Shown: positions 35,961-44,982 of the stretch, in pieces
Layout: the number at the start of each line of letters is the position of its first letter
Position numbering within the stretch: position 1 is the first letter of the stretch
Notes under the pieces: generated by a model
Told to the model about the DNA's origin: nothing
The model's input: the letters and a program-made list of their open reading frames with translations, nothing else
Databases searched by the model: none
Source: Microtetraspora glauca
GTDB taxonomy: Bacteria > Actinomycetota > Actinomycetes > Streptosporangiales > Streptosporangiaceae
Reading direction: 5' to 3'
Length of the DNA stretch: 64,000 nt
Assembly: GCA_001570385.1 (NCBI GenBank)
Contig: BBYL01000037.1
Span: 30,547 to 94,546 of the forward strand
Position numbers and translations under genes: made by a program

Positions 35961-37059
35961 TCCTGGCCGCGTTCACGTCCCGGTCGTGGACAGCGCCGCA
36001 GGCGCACACCCACTCCCGGACGGAAAGCGGCATCGACTCGGCGAGCGTGCCGCACGCCGAACACAGCTTGGAGAAGGGGAACCAGCGGTCGACCACCACG
36101 ACTTCCCGCCCATACCAGCGGGCCTTGTACTCCAGCATCGACCGCAGTTCCCGCCACGACGCGTCGGAGATCGCGCGGGCCAGCGTGCGGTTCTTGACCA
36201 TGGTACGGATGGTCAGGTCTTCCACGGCGATCACTTGGTTCTCGCGAACAAGCCGTGTGGTGACCTTGTGCAGGAAATCCCGGCGGCGATCGGTGATCCG
36301 CGCATACACGCGAGCCACCCGCCGCCTGGCCTTGACTCGGTTCGCCGACCCCTTCCCCTTGCGGGCGAGCGCCCGCTGGGCCCTGGCCAGCCGCCTGCGC
36401 TCAGCCGGCTCATGCCGAGGGTTGGCGACCGTGCCGTGTGCGTCGGTCACCCCGTCGATCGGCCGCGACAGGGTGAGCAGGGACGTGATCCTCGCATCCA
36501 CCCCGACCACGTTCTCCGCCGGGGCGAGCGGTGTGATCTTCTCCTCGACCAGGATCGACACGAACCAGCGGCCGGCCGCGTCCTTGCTCACGGTGACCGT
36601 GGACGGCTCCGCCCCCTCCGGCAGCGGCCGGGACCACACGATGTCCAGCGGGCCGTCCATCTTCGCCAACGTCAACGTGCCGTCCCGCCACCGGAACGCC
36701 GAGCGGGTGTACTCCGCCGACAGCCGCGACTTCTTACGGGACTTGAATGTCGGGAACCCGGCGCGCTTGGTGAAGAAGTTCACGAACCCGGCCTGAAGAT
36801 GACGCAGCGCCTGCTGCAACGGCACCGACGACACCTCGTTCAGGAACGCCAGTTCCTGAGTGCGTTTCCACGCGGTGAGCGCGGCCGACGACTCCCCATA
36901 CGAGACCCGACGGCCCTCCACCCTGTAGGCGCGGGTCCGATCCTCCAATGCCTTGTTGTAGACGAGACGGACACAGCCGAACGTCCGGGCAAGCACGTCG
37001 GCCTGCCCGGGAGTTGGGTAGAAGCGGTATTTGTACGCCCGCTTCACCACCTGCGCCAT
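35929..37059 (-). CDS. tnpB: TnpB RNA-guided endonuclease (IS605 OrfB family)
   Basis: A 376-aa protein of normal TnpB length. The N-terminal helix-turn-helix region is 'RAYKYRFYPTPGQADVLA...VYNKALE'. The RuvC nuclease residues all appear intact: Asp in 'VVGVDARITSLLTLS', Glu in 'IAVEDLTIRTM' and the final Asp in 'HDRDVNAARNI'. A zinc finger has CxxC pairs in 'KLCSACG' and 'WVCACG'. TnpB uses an RNA from the element's right end to cut DNA next to a target-adjacent motif and so helps keep the element in place. It is transcribed against the biosynthetic operon. The nuclease may be active; there is no frameshift. Confidence 0.92.
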   Translation of the reverse strand: MAQVVKRAYKYRFYPTPGQADVLARTFGCVRLVYNKALEDRTRAYRVEGRRVSYGESSAALTAWKRTQELAFLNEVSSVPLQQALRHLQAGFVNFFTKRAGFPTFKSRKKSRLSAEYTRSAFRWRDGTLTLAKMDGPLDIVWSRPLPEGAEPSTVTVSKDAAGRWFVSILVEEKITPLAPAENVVGVDARITSLLTLSRPIDGVTDAHGTVANPRHEPAERRRLARAQRALARKGKGSANRVKARRRVARVYARITDRRRDFLHKVTTRLVRENQVIAVEDLTIRTMVKNRTLARAISDASWRELRSMLEYKARWYGREVVVVDRWFPFSKLCSACGTLAESMPLSVREWVCACGAVHDRDVNAARNILAAGLAER

Positions 37060-37183
37060 GCCTCACAGTCCTACCACGCGACCAGCCGAGACATCGCTCG
37101 TCTGTTCGTATCCACCGGTGCGGAATCGTGCCGCGTTTCCTCCCCCGCCTGAAGGCGGGGGTATCCACGCTCAAGGAGATTTG

Positions 37184-38206
37184 ATGACGGGCGTCGTTCC
37201 CACGGACCCAGGGCGGCTCGGGCAGGTGGCCGGGCCGGTGACCGGGCCAGTGACCGGGCCGGTGACCGGGCCAGTGACCGGGCAGGTGGCCGGCAACGAC
37301 CACACCACCATCGTGGTCTACGGCCTCGGCCCGGACATGACCGACCACCTCGACTGGGTGACGGCCCACCGCGACGGCCTGCGGGCCGGTCTGGCCGAGC
37401 ACGGCGCGGTGCTGATCCGCGACCTGCCCGCCGACCTCGACCTGTTCGACCGGATCGTCCGGGTCGTCGGCGGTGAGCCGCTGCGCTACACCGAACGCTC
37501 CACCCCGCGCACGTCGGTCACCGAGTCCATCTACACCTCGACCGAGTACCCGGCCGACCAGCCGCTCCCGATGCACAACGAGAACTCGTACTCCGACACC
37601 TGGCCGGGGCACCTGTTCTTCTTCTGCGACACCGCCGCCGCCACGGGCGGGGCCACCCCGATCGCGAACAGCCGCGCGGTGTTCCGCGCGATCCCCGAGG
37701 GCGTACGGGAGAGGTTCGCGGCCGGCGTCGTCTACGCCAGGGCGTTCCGGGAGGGGCTCGGCCTGTCCTGGCAGGAGTCGTTCCAGACCGACGACCCCGC
37801 CGAGGTCGAGGACTACTGCGCGCGGCACGGCATGGCGTACGAGTGGACCGAGGAGGGCCTGCGCACCCGGCACCACCGGCCCGCGCACCAGACCGAGCCG
37901 CTGACCGGTGAGCAGGTCTGGTTCAACCAGGCGAACCTGTTCCATGTCACCAGCCTGGACGAGGAGGTCCGCGAGGCCCTCCTGATGCTGTACGGCGAGG
38001 CCGACCTGCCCCGCAACGCGTACCTCGCCGACGGCTCCTCCATCGCCCCGGCGGACCTCGCCGCCGTCAAGGCCGCCTACGACGAGACCTCGTACGCGTT
38101 CCCGTGGCGCGAGGGCGATCTGATGATCATCAACAACATGCTGTGCGCGCACGGCCGGGAGCCGTACACCGGCGCACGCCGGATCCTGGTCGCGATGACC
38201 GCCTGA
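37184..38206 (+). CDS. TauD/SyrP-like Fe(II)/2-oxoglutarate dioxygenase
   Basis: A 340-aa protein; ATG at 37184 follows AAGGAG by 7 bases. The iron triad is visible: His 131 and Glu 133 in 'MHNENSYSDTWPG', distal His 323 in 'LCAHGREPY', with the 2-oxoglutarate Arg in 'ARRILVAM'. 'FFFCDTAAATGGATPIANSR' is typical of the TauD/SyrP group. SyrP-type enzymes beta-hydroxylate a carrier-bound Asp; related AsnO-type enzymes hydroxylate free Asn. The third A domain of this cluster reads as Asn/Asp, so beta-hydroxylation of that residue is the likely job. The N-terminus holds a GPVT x4 repeat (bases about 37226-37275). An inserted TnpB element now cuts this gene off from the operon upstream. Confidence 0.88.
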   Translation: MTGVVPTDPGRLGQVAGPVTGPVTGPVTGPVTGQVAGNDHTTIVVYGLGPDMTDHLDWVTAHRDGLRAGLAEHGAVLIRDLPADLDLFDRIVRVVGGEPLRYTERSTPRTSVTESIYTSTEYPADQPLPMHNENSYSDTWPGHLFFFCDTAAATGGATPIANSRAVFRAIPEGVRERFAAGVVYARAFREGLGLSWQESFQTDDPAEVEDYCARHGMAYEWTEEGLRTRHHRPAHQTEPLTGEQVWFNQANLFHVTSLDEEVREALLMLYGEADLPRNAYLADGSSIAPADLAAVKAAYDETSYAFPWREGDLMIINNMLCAHGREPYTGARRILVAMTA

Positions 38207-38224
38207 CCGGCGGCTCCGCCCGTC

Positions 38225-38260
38225 GAGGGTCTGGCCACCGATGACGGCGGTCAGACCCTC
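38225..38260 (+). terminator. Rho-independent-like hairpin after the biosynthetic operon
   Basis: GAGGGTCTG (38225-38233) pairs perfectly with CAGACCCTC (38252-38260) around an 18-base loop, and the stem can extend by G-C pairs. It lies 19 bases after the dioxygenase stop and is a natural end for the biosynthetic transcription unit. No U-run is present, as is common in actinomycetes. Confidence 0.55.
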
Positions 38261-38408
38261 CCTGGACAGAGGGGGTGATGTCGTGGACCACCCCACGCAC
38301 AAGGCCGTCTGCGGCATGGCGCCCCGGAACCCGGTGAGACCCGTACGGCGCTGACTTGGCAGATGTCGCCATGTGCCCGGCCGCAGGGCCGGCCCTATCG
38401 TCCGAGCT

Positions 38409-39656
38409 GTGGACGTACTCATTCGCAACGCATCGCTGCGCGGCCGCCCGGGCCGGTGGATGCTGGCCGCGGACGGCGGCCTGCTCACCGTCGTGGCGCC
38501 CGACGACCCGGAGACGACGAGCCCGCCTGAGGCGACGGTGGTCGACGCGGACGGGAACCTCGTGACCGAGCCGTTCGTGGACGCCCACCTGCACCTGTGC
38601 AAGGTCCACACCCTCGACCTGGCGGGCCAGGAGCCCCTCTCCGCCTACACCGCGGGGACGATGGGCGCGGCGATGGGCGCGATCGAGTCGGCGGCGGCCG
38701 TCAAGGTGCGCCAGACCGCCGATGCCGTGCTGGCCAGGGCCAGGTCGGCGATGTGGGAGTCGGTGCGCCAGGGCGTGCGCGTCGTACAGGCGTTCGCCGA
38801 CGTCGATCCGGTCGCCGGGCTCACCGGGGTCGAGGCGCTGCTGGCCCTGCGCGAGGAGTTCCGCGGGCTGGTCGACCTCCTGGTGGTGGCCTTCCCCCAG
38901 GACGGCCTGCTGCGCGCGCCGGGCACCGAGGAACTGGTCACCGAGGCGGTGCGGCTGGGCGTGAACGTGGTCGGCGGCATCCCCTGGATCGAGTTCACCG
39001 ACGCCGACGCCGAGGTGCACGTCACCCGCATGGTGGAGTTGGCGCACCAGCACGGGCTGCGGGTTGCCATGCTGACCGACGACGCGGGCGATCCGTCGCT
39101 GCGCACCACCCAGATGCTGGCCACCGCGCTGGTGGAGCGCGGGATGACCGGCCGGGCCAGCGTGCAGCACGCCCGCGCGACGGCCCTCTATCCCGAGCCC
39201 TCCCTGCGTCGCCTCATCGGACTGTGCCGCGCGGCGGGACTGGGATTCGTCAGCGACCCGCACACCGGCCCGCTGCACCTGCCGGTCTTCACCCTCGCCG
39301 ACGCCGGCCTGCCGGTCGCGCTCGGCCAGGACGACATCGAGGACGCGTACTACCCCTTCGGCAGGCACAGCATGCCGGAGGTCGCCTTCCTGGCCGCCCA
39401 TCTGCTGGACGTGCGAACTGATCCGGAACTGGAGCGGCTGTTCGACATGGTCACCGTGGACGCCGCGCGCGTCCTGGGCCGTCCGGCCCACCGGCTGGAG
39501 CCCGGCGCACCCGCCGATCTGGTCGTGCTGGACGGCCGGAGCGTACGCGAGGTCCTCGCCAGGCACTCACCGCCGGGTCACGTGATCACCGGCGGCCGGA
39601 TCGTCGCCACCACGACCTCGGCCACGACGTTCCACGGCCGCGTCCCGGCGCTGTGA
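38409..39656 (+). CDS. Cytosine deaminase-like amidohydrolase
   Basis: A 415-aa amidohydrolase. I prefer GTG at 38409 (VDVLIRNASL); ATG at 38373 is in frame but adds a Arg/Gly-rich start. Metal-site motifs: 'PFVDAHLHLCKV' near 60, His in 'HQHGLRVAMLTDD', and 'ALGQDDIEDAYYPFGRHSM', which closely resembles the 'GxDDVxDPxxPxGxGDM' segment of bacterial cytosine deaminases. It probably deaminates or hydrolyses a cyclic nitrogen compound. It stands alone between two strong hairpins, so it may not belong to the biosynthetic cluster. The exact substrate is unknown. Confidence 0.78.
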   Translation: MDVLIRNASLRGRPGRWMLAADGGLLTVVAPDDPETTSPPEATVVDADGNLVTEPFVDAHLHLCKVHTLDLAGQEPLSAYTAGTMGAAMGAIESAAAVKVRQTADAVLARARSAMWESVRQGVRVVQAFADVDPVAGLTGVEALLALREEFRGLVDLLVVAFPQDGLLRAPGTEELVTEAVRLGVNVVGGIPWIEFTDADAEVHVTRMVELAHQHGLRVAMLTDDAGDPSLRTTQMLATALVERGMTGRASVQHARATALYPEPSLRRLIGLCRAAGLGFVSDPHTGPLHLPVFTLADAGLPVALGQDDIEDAYYPFGRHSMPEVAFLAAHLLDVRTDPELERLFDMVTVDAARVLGRPAHRLEPGAPADLVVLDGRSVREVLARHSPPGHVITGGRIVATTTSATTFHGRVPAL

Positions 39657-39759
39657 GGCTCCACCGCCCGCCGACCCTGGTCGTCATGACCGCCTGACCC
39701 GCGGTTCCCCCCGCCGAGGCGCGCCACACGCCGCGACCGCGCCCGGTACGGCCCGGCGT

Positions 39760-39801
39760 CCGGACGCCGGGGTCCCTGGCGGAGGGGACCCCGGCGTCCG
39801 G
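39760..39801. terminator. Strong bidirectional terminator
   Basis: A perfect 17-base stem, CCGGACGCCGGGGTCCC (39760-39776) with its complement at 39785-39801, closes an 8-base loop. It lies between two convergent genes, the amidohydrolase (+) and the permease (-), and should stop both transcripts. Confidence 0.85.
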
Positions 39802-39812
39802 GCTCGTGAACG

Positions 39813-41153
39813 TCAGGCGCCGGCGGGATCGGCCTCGGAGAAGGTCATCACCGGAGGCTTGCGGGTGAAGAACCGGGTGAGTCCGGCGAGGTAGACCAGG
39901 CCGACGGCCATCCAGACGAGTCCGACCTGGAACGTCACCCCCTCCAGGCTCGTCCACAGCCAGACGGTCAGGGCGAAGCCCACCAGGGGCACCAGTCCGT
40001 ACCGGAGCAGGTCACCCGCGGACCGCCGTCGCTCGTCGACGATGTAGCGCTTGATCACGGTGAGGTTCACCATCGAGAAGGCGATCAGCGCCCCGAAGTT
40101 GACCATCACCACCGCGTTGCCCAGGCTGATGAAGAGCGCGACGAGCGACACCGCGGACACCACGGCGACCGCGAAGACCGGCGACTTGAAGCGGGGGTGC
40201 AGCATGCTGAACGCGCGCTTCGGCAGCACGCCGTCCCGTCCCATGGAGTACAGGATGCGGGAGACGCTCGCCTGGGTGGTCATCGCCGATCCGAAGGCGC
40301 CGATCACGTAGATGCCCACGAAGATCGTCTGGAACGCGGCGCCGCCCAGCGCGGCCATGATGTCCACGCCCGCGGTGTCGGGGTTGACGAAGTCGTCGTA
40401 GCCGGGGTGCGCGAGGCTGCCCATCCAGGCGACCAGGACGAACAGCAGGCCGCCGATCAGCGTGGTGAGCATGATCGCCCGCGGGATGCTGCGGCGTGGC
40501 TCCTTCGCCTCCTCCGACAGCGTGGAGACGGCATCGAAGCCGAGGAAGCTCAGCGCGAGGATCGCGGCACCGGTGAAGACGCCGGTACCGGGCGTGAACG
40601 ACTCGAAGGGCGCCGGGGAAGGGTGGCCCGACAGGTGCTTGAGGGACAGCGCGACGAAGATGAGGATCAGCACCACGGAGGCTCCGACGACCACGACGTT
40701 GACCCGGCTCATCACCTTGATGCCGAGGACGTTGAGCGTGAGCACCACGAGCAGGGCGGCCAGGGTGAAGGCCCACTGCGGCACGCCGGGGAACTGGTCG
40801 TGCAGGTAGATCCCGATGAGCAGAAAGTTGATCATCGGCAGGAAGAGGTAGTCGAGCATCAGCGTCCACCCGGTCATGAACCCGACGTGCCCGCCGAAGG
40901 TCTGCTGGGTGTAGGTGTAGGCCGATCCGGCGGCGGGGAACGCCCGCGCCATCCGGCCGTAGCTGAACGCCGTGAACAGCATGACCACGAGGGCGACCAC
41001 GTACGCCGACGGCAGGTGCCCCTCGGTGATCTGGGCGACGGCGCCGTACGTCGTGAAGACGGCGACCGGGGCGAGGTAGGTCAGCCCGAACAGCGTCAGG
41101 CCCGGGATGCCCAGGACCCGCTTCAGTCCCGGGTCCGCGGCGGACTCTTTCAT
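39813..41153 (-). CDS. APC-family amino acid permease
   Basis: A 446-aa polytopic protein with about 12 hydrophobic segments. It has the APC N-terminal motif 'GLTLFGLTYLAPVAVFTTYG', the amine-binding type region 'AFPAAGSAYTYTQQTFGG' and 'FLGFDAVSTLSEEAKEPRR' in the middle, all typical of the amino acid/polyamine/organocation family. Its ATG overlaps the stop of the amidohydrolase gene upstream (ATGA at 41150-41153), so transporter and hydrolase form an operon. Together they suggest uptake and hydrolysis of an amino-acid derivative or amide. The transported substrate cannot be read from sequence. Confidence 0.9.
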   Translation of the reverse strand: MKESAADPGLKRVLGIPGLTLFGLTYLAPVAVFTTYGAVAQITEGHLPSAYVVALVVMLFTAFSYGRMARAFPAAGSAYTYTQQTFGGHVGFMTGWTLMLDYLFLPMINFLLIGIYLHDQFPGVPQWAFTLAALLVVLTLNVLGIKVMSRVNVVVVGASVVLILIFVALSLKHLSGHPSPAPFESFTPGTGVFTGAAILALSFLGFDAVSTLSEEAKEPRRSIPRAIMLTTLIGGLLFVLVAWMGSLAHPGYDDFVNPDTAGVDIMAALGGAAFQTIFVGIYVIGAFGSAMTTQASVSRILYSMGRDGVLPKRAFSMLHPRFKSPVFAVAVVSAVSLVALFISLGNAVVMVNFGALIAFSMVNLTVIKRYIVDERRRSAGDLLRYGLVPLVGFALTVWLWTSLEGVTFQVGLVWMAVGLVYLAGLTRFFTRKPPVMTFSEADPAGA

Positions 41154-42775
41154 AGCGCGCTACTCCTGTCGGAAGGGGGGTGGATTCGCGTGCCGGCCAT
41201 CCACGTGCCGCGGACGGCCGACCGGAGTGCGATGTCGTGCGGGTCCATCCGGCGTACGTCGGCGTCCAGCCAGACCAGGTCGGCGACCTTCCCGGGGGCG
41301 AGCACGCCGCGGTCCTCCTCGGCGAACGCCTGGTAGGCCACGCCGGCCGTGTACGCGGAAAGGGCGTCGTCGAAGGTGAGGCGCTCCTCCGGCAGCCAGC
41401 CGCCGGCCGGTTCCCGCTCCGCGTTCTCGCGCGTCACCGCGACCGGCAACCCGGCCAGCGGGCGGTGGTCACTCACCGGCCAGTCGCTGCCGAAGGCCAC
41501 GCGGGCTCCGGCGCGGAGCAGCGAGCCGATGAGGTACTGCCGCCGGGCGCGTTCGGCGCCGATCCGGGGGAACGTCAGCTCGGTCATCGCGGCGTCGATG
41601 CGCGCCCACAGGGGCTGGAGGTTCGCGATCACACCGAGCTCGGCGAAACGCGGCAGGTCGGCCTCGTCCAGCACCTGGACGTGGGCGATGACCGGTCGCC
41701 GGTCCCGGGGTCCGTTGACCCGGATCACGTGCTCGACCGCGTCCAGGGCGGTCCGCACGCCGGCGTCGCCGATCGCGTGCAGGTGCGCCTGCAGGCCCAT
41801 CGCGTCCACGGCGGTGAACGCCTCCAGCAGCTCCTCGTACGGCCAGATCGGCATGCCGCGCGCGCACGGGTCGTCGCTGTAGGGGTCGAGCAGCGACGCG
41901 GTGCGGTTCTCCAGGATGCCGTCCATGAAGAACTTGACCGTGTTCGCGGTGAGCCGGTCGTCGTGCAGCGCGCGCACCCGGTCACGGTCGGCCGCGAATT
42001 CGGCGAGCTGGTCGCGCCAGCGTGCCGGGTCGGCGCGCAAGCCGAGGTTCACCCGGGTCGCCAGCGCGCCCTGCCGGGCCGCCTCGATGTACGCCTCCAC
42101 GGAACGGTGTTCCACCCAGGCGTCCTGGATCCAGGTCACTCCGGCCGCCGCGTAGGACTCGGTGGCGAGGCGCAGCGCCCGCACCAGGTCACCGGTGGTG
42201 CGGGCGGGGGCGGCGCCGAGGACCGCGTCCACCGCGTCCCATTCGTACATCGTCCCGAGCAGCTCGCCGTCTGCGCGGCGGGCGTAGGTGCCGCGGGCCG
42301 TGTCCGGCGTCGAGGCGGAAAGACCGGCCCGCCGCATGGCCTCGGTGTTGCACCACACCGTGTGGTAGTCCCAGGCGCGCAGGACGACGGGGCGGTCGGG
42401 TACGGCGGCGTCCAGCCAGCGGGCGTCGAACACGCCACCGGGGACCAGGGTGGAGTCGTAGCTGGCGCCGACGATCCACTCGGCATCCGGATGCGCGAGC
42501 GCGTACCGGCGGACCTCCTCGACGATCTCCTCCACGCTGCCGCATTCCCTGACGCGCGGGCCCATCGCCTCGAACCCCGCGTGGTCGGGGTGGCAGTGCC
42601 CGTCACCGAAGGCCGGGAGCAGCAACCCGCCCTCGAGATCGACGATCGCGTCGGCGGTCCGGGCGAGGGCCCCGGCCCCGACGGCCTCGATCCGGCCGTT
42701 CCGGGTGGTGAGTGCGGAGACGGTACTCCCGGTGCCGGTCCAGATGGTGCCGTTGTGGAAGAGGGTGCGAGTCAT
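41150..42775 (-). CDS. YtcJ-like amidohydrolase (amidohydrolase 3 family)
   Basis: A 541-aa protein from ATG at 42775 (MTRTLFHNGTIWTG); the open frame continues upstream across the promoter but homology starts here. Motifs: 'PAFGDGHCHPDHAGF' near 60 in place of the usual HxH-type site (here HCHxD), 'GLQAHLHAIGDAGVRTALD' and 'IAHVQVLDEADLPRFAELG', then 'GARVAFGSDWPVS' with the conserved Asp. This is the exoenzyme-regulatory/N-acyl hydrolase-like YtcJ group, with members acting on amides or N-acyl amino acids. It is the first gene of a two-gene operon with the APC permease and divergent from a TetR regulator, which likely controls it. Confidence 0.88.
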   Translation of the reverse strand: MTRTLFHNGTIWTGTGSTVSALTTRNGRIEAVGAGALARTADAIVDLEGGLLLPAFGDGHCHPDHAGFEAMGPRVRECGSVEEIVEEVRRYALAHPDAEWIVGASYDSTLVPGGVFDARWLDAAVPDRPVVLRAWDYHTVWCNTEAMRRAGLSASTPDTARGTYARRADGELLGTMYEWDAVDAVLGAAPARTTGDLVRALRLATESYAAAGVTWIQDAWVEHRSVEAYIEAARQGALATRVNLGLRADPARWRDQLAEFAADRDRVRALHDDRLTANTVKFFMDGILENRTASLLDPYSDDPCARGMPIWPYEELLEAFTAVDAMGLQAHLHAIGDAGVRTALDAVEHVIRVNGPRDRRPVIAHVQVLDEADLPRFAELGVIANLQPLWARIDAAMTELTFPRIGAERARRQYLIGSLLRAGARVAFGSDWPVSDHRPLAGLPVAVTRENAEREPAGGWLPEERLTFDDALSAYTAGVAYQAFAEEDRGVLAPGKVADLVWLDADVRRMDPHDIALRSAVRGTWMAGTRIHPPSDRSSAL

Positions 42776-42859
42776 CGGCGTCCAAAAAGAATGTCGTTCG
42801 TTTTGTGCGGGAAGGATAAGTTGTCCGGAGGTGAAAGCGGAAGGGGTCGGCCGGGCGAA
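42776..42859. promoter_or_regulatory. Divergent promoter between amidohydrolase operon and TetR gene
   Basis: An 84-base AT-richer gap with AAGAATGTCGTTCGTT near 42787-42802. A related AAGAAT/CGAACGTTC pattern occurs upstream of the aminotransferase gene near 43544-43558. A TetR repressor next to a divergent operon usually binds such a gap. No clean long palindrome is visible, so the operator is only suggested. Confidence 0.35.
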
Positions 42860-43519
42860 ATGAGAAGACGGGTAGGCCGACCGGCCACACCGGTGCTGAG
42901 CAGGGAGATCATCGCGCGGGCCGCCCTCGGGCTCATCGACGACGCCGGGGCCGAAGGGTTCTCCCTGGCCGCGCTGGCGCAGCGGCTCGGGGTGCGCCCC
43001 TCCTCCTTCTACAACCATGTCACGGGGAAGGACGACATCCTCGCCGCGGTCCGCGAGCTGGTCTCCGACTCGATCGACGCCTCGATGTTCTCCCGGCTGC
43101 CCTGGGACGAGGCGATGGTCCAGTGGGCCCACGGATACCGCGCCGCCTTCGCCGCGCATCCGCCCGCCATATCGCTCCTGGCGACCCTTCCGATCACCGG
43201 CGCCCTGCGGACCCTGCGGATGTACGAGCAGGTGGTCGTCGGCCTGGAACGCGGCGGCTGGCCGGCCGAGATGATCATCCCCGTCATGGTCTCGGTCGAG
43301 TCGTTCATCCTCGGATCCGCGCTGGACATGGTGGCCCCGCCCGACATGTTCGACTCCGGGCCGCTCGCGGCGGAGGCGCCCTCGTTCGCCGCGACCGTAC
43401 GCGCCCGCGACGACGCGGCGGCCGCGCGCCGGTGCTCGCCCGCCGACCTCTCCTTCGAGGTGGGCCTCGGCGCGATCGTCGACGGGCTGCGCCGGGTGCT
43501 GCCGACCCTGACCGGGTGA
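42860..43519 (+). CDS. TetR-family transcriptional regulator
   Basis: A 219-aa protein from ATG at 42860 (MRRRVGRPATPVLSREIIARAAL). The N-terminal helix-turn-helix is 'GFSLAALAQRLGVRPSSFYNHVTGKDDIL', with the Phe-Tyr-x-His recognition-helix end typical of TetR. The C-terminal helical domain ('AHGYRAAFAAHPPAISLLATLP', 'MVSVESFILGSALDM') resembles the TetR class effector-binding domain. The gene is divergent from the amidohydrolase/permease operon and just upstream of the aminotransferase/Lrp pair; control of one or both is inferred. Confidence 0.9.
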   Translation: MRRRVGRPATPVLSREIIARAALGLIDDAGAEGFSLAALAQRLGVRPSSFYNHVTGKDDILAAVRELVSDSIDASMFSRLPWDEAMVQWAHGYRAAFAAHPPAISLLATLPITGALRTLRMYEQVVVGLERGGWPAEMIIPVMVSVESFILGSALDMVAPPDMFDSGPLAAEAPSFAATVRARDDAAAARRCSPADLSFEVGLGAIVDGLRRVLPTLTG

Positions 43520-43626
43520 CATCGCGCCCCAGACCACCCCTATGAAGAATCGAACGTTCTGGTATACGTTGACTTCAGATTCAGTCATGACTACCGACTC
43601 GTTCGATGTTTTCTAAGGCAGTGACC
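43520..43626 (+). promoter_or_regulatory. Promoter region of the aminotransferase gene
   Basis: An AT-rich stretch with a palindromic GAACGTTC at about 43550-43557 and a TTGACT hexamer at about 43569-43574. The ribosome site AAGG at 43616-43619 places the start of the aminotransferase at 43627 rather than the earlier in-frame ATG at 43606. The palindrome is a candidate operator for the neighbouring TetR or Lrp proteins. Confidence 0.35.
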
Positions 43627-44982
43627 ATGATCGACCGTGCTCATCTCGCCGACCTGCTCGACCGTGAGCGCCGCGCCTTCCGTGACCGCAACCCGCGCTC
43701 GGCCGCCGCGTACGAGCAGGCACGGGCCCACCTGTTCGGCGGCGTGCCGATGACCTGGATGAACAAGACCGCCGCCGGTTTCCCCCTCTACCTGGCGGAG
43801 GCCAGGGGTGCCCGGGTCACCGACTTGGACGGCCACTCCTACGTCGACCTCTGCCTGGGCGACACCGGCGCCATGGCGGGGCACTCGCCGCAGGCCACCG
43901 TGGACGCGGTCGCGGACCGCTTCGGGGGCCGTGGCGGCGCGACCGTGATGATGCCGACCGAGGACGCGACCTGGGTCGGCGCCGAGCTCGGCCGCCGCTT
44001 CGGCGTGCCGTACTGGAGCTTCTCGCTGACCGCGACCGACGCCAACCGCTGGGCGATCCGCCTGGCCCGGGCGATCACCGGCCGCCCCAAGATCCTGGTG
44101 AACAGCTACTGCTACCACGGCAGCGTCGACGAGGTCCTCCTCGTGGTCGGCCCGGACGGCGAGCAGGTCTCCCGCGAGGGCAACGTCGGCGCTCCCGTCG
44201 ATCCGACCGTGACCTCCCGCGTGGTGGAGTTCAACGACCTTCCGTCCCTGGAGCGCGAGCTGGCCCACGGCGACGTCGCCGCGGTCCTCATGGAACCCGC
44301 TCTCACCAACATCGGCATCGTGCTGCCCGAGCCCGGCTACCTCGACGGCGTACGCGAGCTGACCAGGCGGTACGGCACGCTGCTCATCAACGACGAGACG
44401 CACACGTTCTCGGCCGGTCCCGGCGGTTGCACGGGGGCGTGGGGGCTCGACCCCGACATCGTGACGATCGGCAAGGCCGTCGGCGGCGGCATCCCCAGCG
44501 GCGGGTACGGGCTGTCCGCCGAGGTGGCGGCCCGGGTCGAGGGAATGAGCGGCCTCGACCTGGTCGACATGGGCGGAGTCGGCGGCACGCTCGCCGGCAA
44601 CGCGCTCTCGGTCGCCGCCATGCGGGCCACTCTCGAGCACGTGCTCACCGACGACGCCTTCACCGCCATGACCGAGCTGGCGACCCGCTTCACCAAGGGG
44701 GTGCGGGAGGTCATCGACGAGCACGCGCTGCCCTGGTCGGTCACCCAGCTCGGCGCGCGCGCGGAGTACCGCTTCTCCGATCCGGCCCCGCGCGACGGCG
44801 GGGAGTCCAACGCGGCCGGCGACCCCGACCTCGACGACTACCTGCACGTCTACCTGGCCAACCGCGGCGTGCTGCTCACCCCGTTCCACAACATGGCGCT
44901 GATGTGCCCGGCGACCACCGAGGCCGACGTCGACCGGCACCACGAGGTGTTCGCGGCCGCCGTGGCCGAGCTGGCCGGATGA
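43627..44982 (+). CDS. Class III PLP-dependent aminotransferase (glutamate-1-semialdehyde aminomutase-like)
   Basis: A 451-aa protein. I start at 43627 because of the AAGG site; 43606 is an alternative. 'GGVPMTWMNKTAAGFPLYLAEARGARVTDLDGHSYVDL' is the class III N-terminal arm and substrate entry. 'LLINDETHTFSAGPGG' holds the pyridine-binding Asp, and 'DIVTIGKAVGGGIPSGGYG' the Schiff-base Lys. It most resembles the aspartate/GSA aminomutase-like subgroup used in catabolism of beta- or omega-amino acids. Its stop overlaps the start of an Lrp/AsnC regulator (ATGA), which points to amino-acid-responsive control. The substrate is unknown. Confidence 0.9.
   Translation: MIDRAHLADLLDRERRAFRDRNPRSAAAYEQARAHLFGGVPMTWMNKTAAGFPLYLAEARGARVTDLDGHSYVDLCLGDTGAMAGHSPQATVDAVADRFGGRGGATVMMPTEDATWVGAELGRRFGVPYWSFSLTATDANRWAIRLARAITGRPKILVNSYCYHGSVDEVLLVVGPDGEQVSREGNVGAPVDPTVTSRVVEFNDLPSLERELAHGDVAAVLMEPALTNIGIVLPEPGYLDGVRELTRRYGTLLINDETHTFSAGPGGCTGAWGLDPDIVTIGKAVGGGIPSGGYGLSAEVAARVEGMSGLDLVDMGGVGGTLAGNALSVAAMRATLEHVLTDDAFTAMTELATRFTKGVREVIDEHALPWSVTQLGARAEYRFSDPAPRDGGESNAAGDPDLDDYLHVYLANRGVLLTPFHNMALMCPATTEADVDRHHEVFAAAVAELAG

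Larger units (their letters stand above)
35809..37183 (-). mobile_element. IS200/IS605-type element carrying tnpB only
   Basis: The element separates the NRPS-MFS gene from the dioxygenase gene. Both ends carry the subterminal hairpins typical of actinobacterial IS605 elements. The tnpB-upstream end has CCCCCGCC-TGAA-GGCGGGGG (37142-37161). The other end has a near-copy, CCCCTCCC-TGAA-GGAAGGGG (35815-35834, one mismatch). There are no inverted-repeat ends and no tnpA, so it can move only with a transposase from elsewhere. Exact ends are uncertain by about 15 bases. The left flank ends in TCTTGA and the right flank resumes in TTGATG, so insertion near a TTGA-type target, in a former stop/start overlap, is plausible. 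Confidence 0.8.

Noticed and set aside
41180..42859. Long N-terminal extension of the TetR open frame
   Set aside because: This part is antisense to the YtcJ-like amidohydrolase; the helix-turn-helix protein starts at ATG 42860.
42776..43588. N-terminal extension of the YtcJ-like amidohydrolase frame
   Set aside because: It is antisense to the TetR gene and crosses a promoter gap; the amidohydrolase motif pattern starts at ATG 42775.
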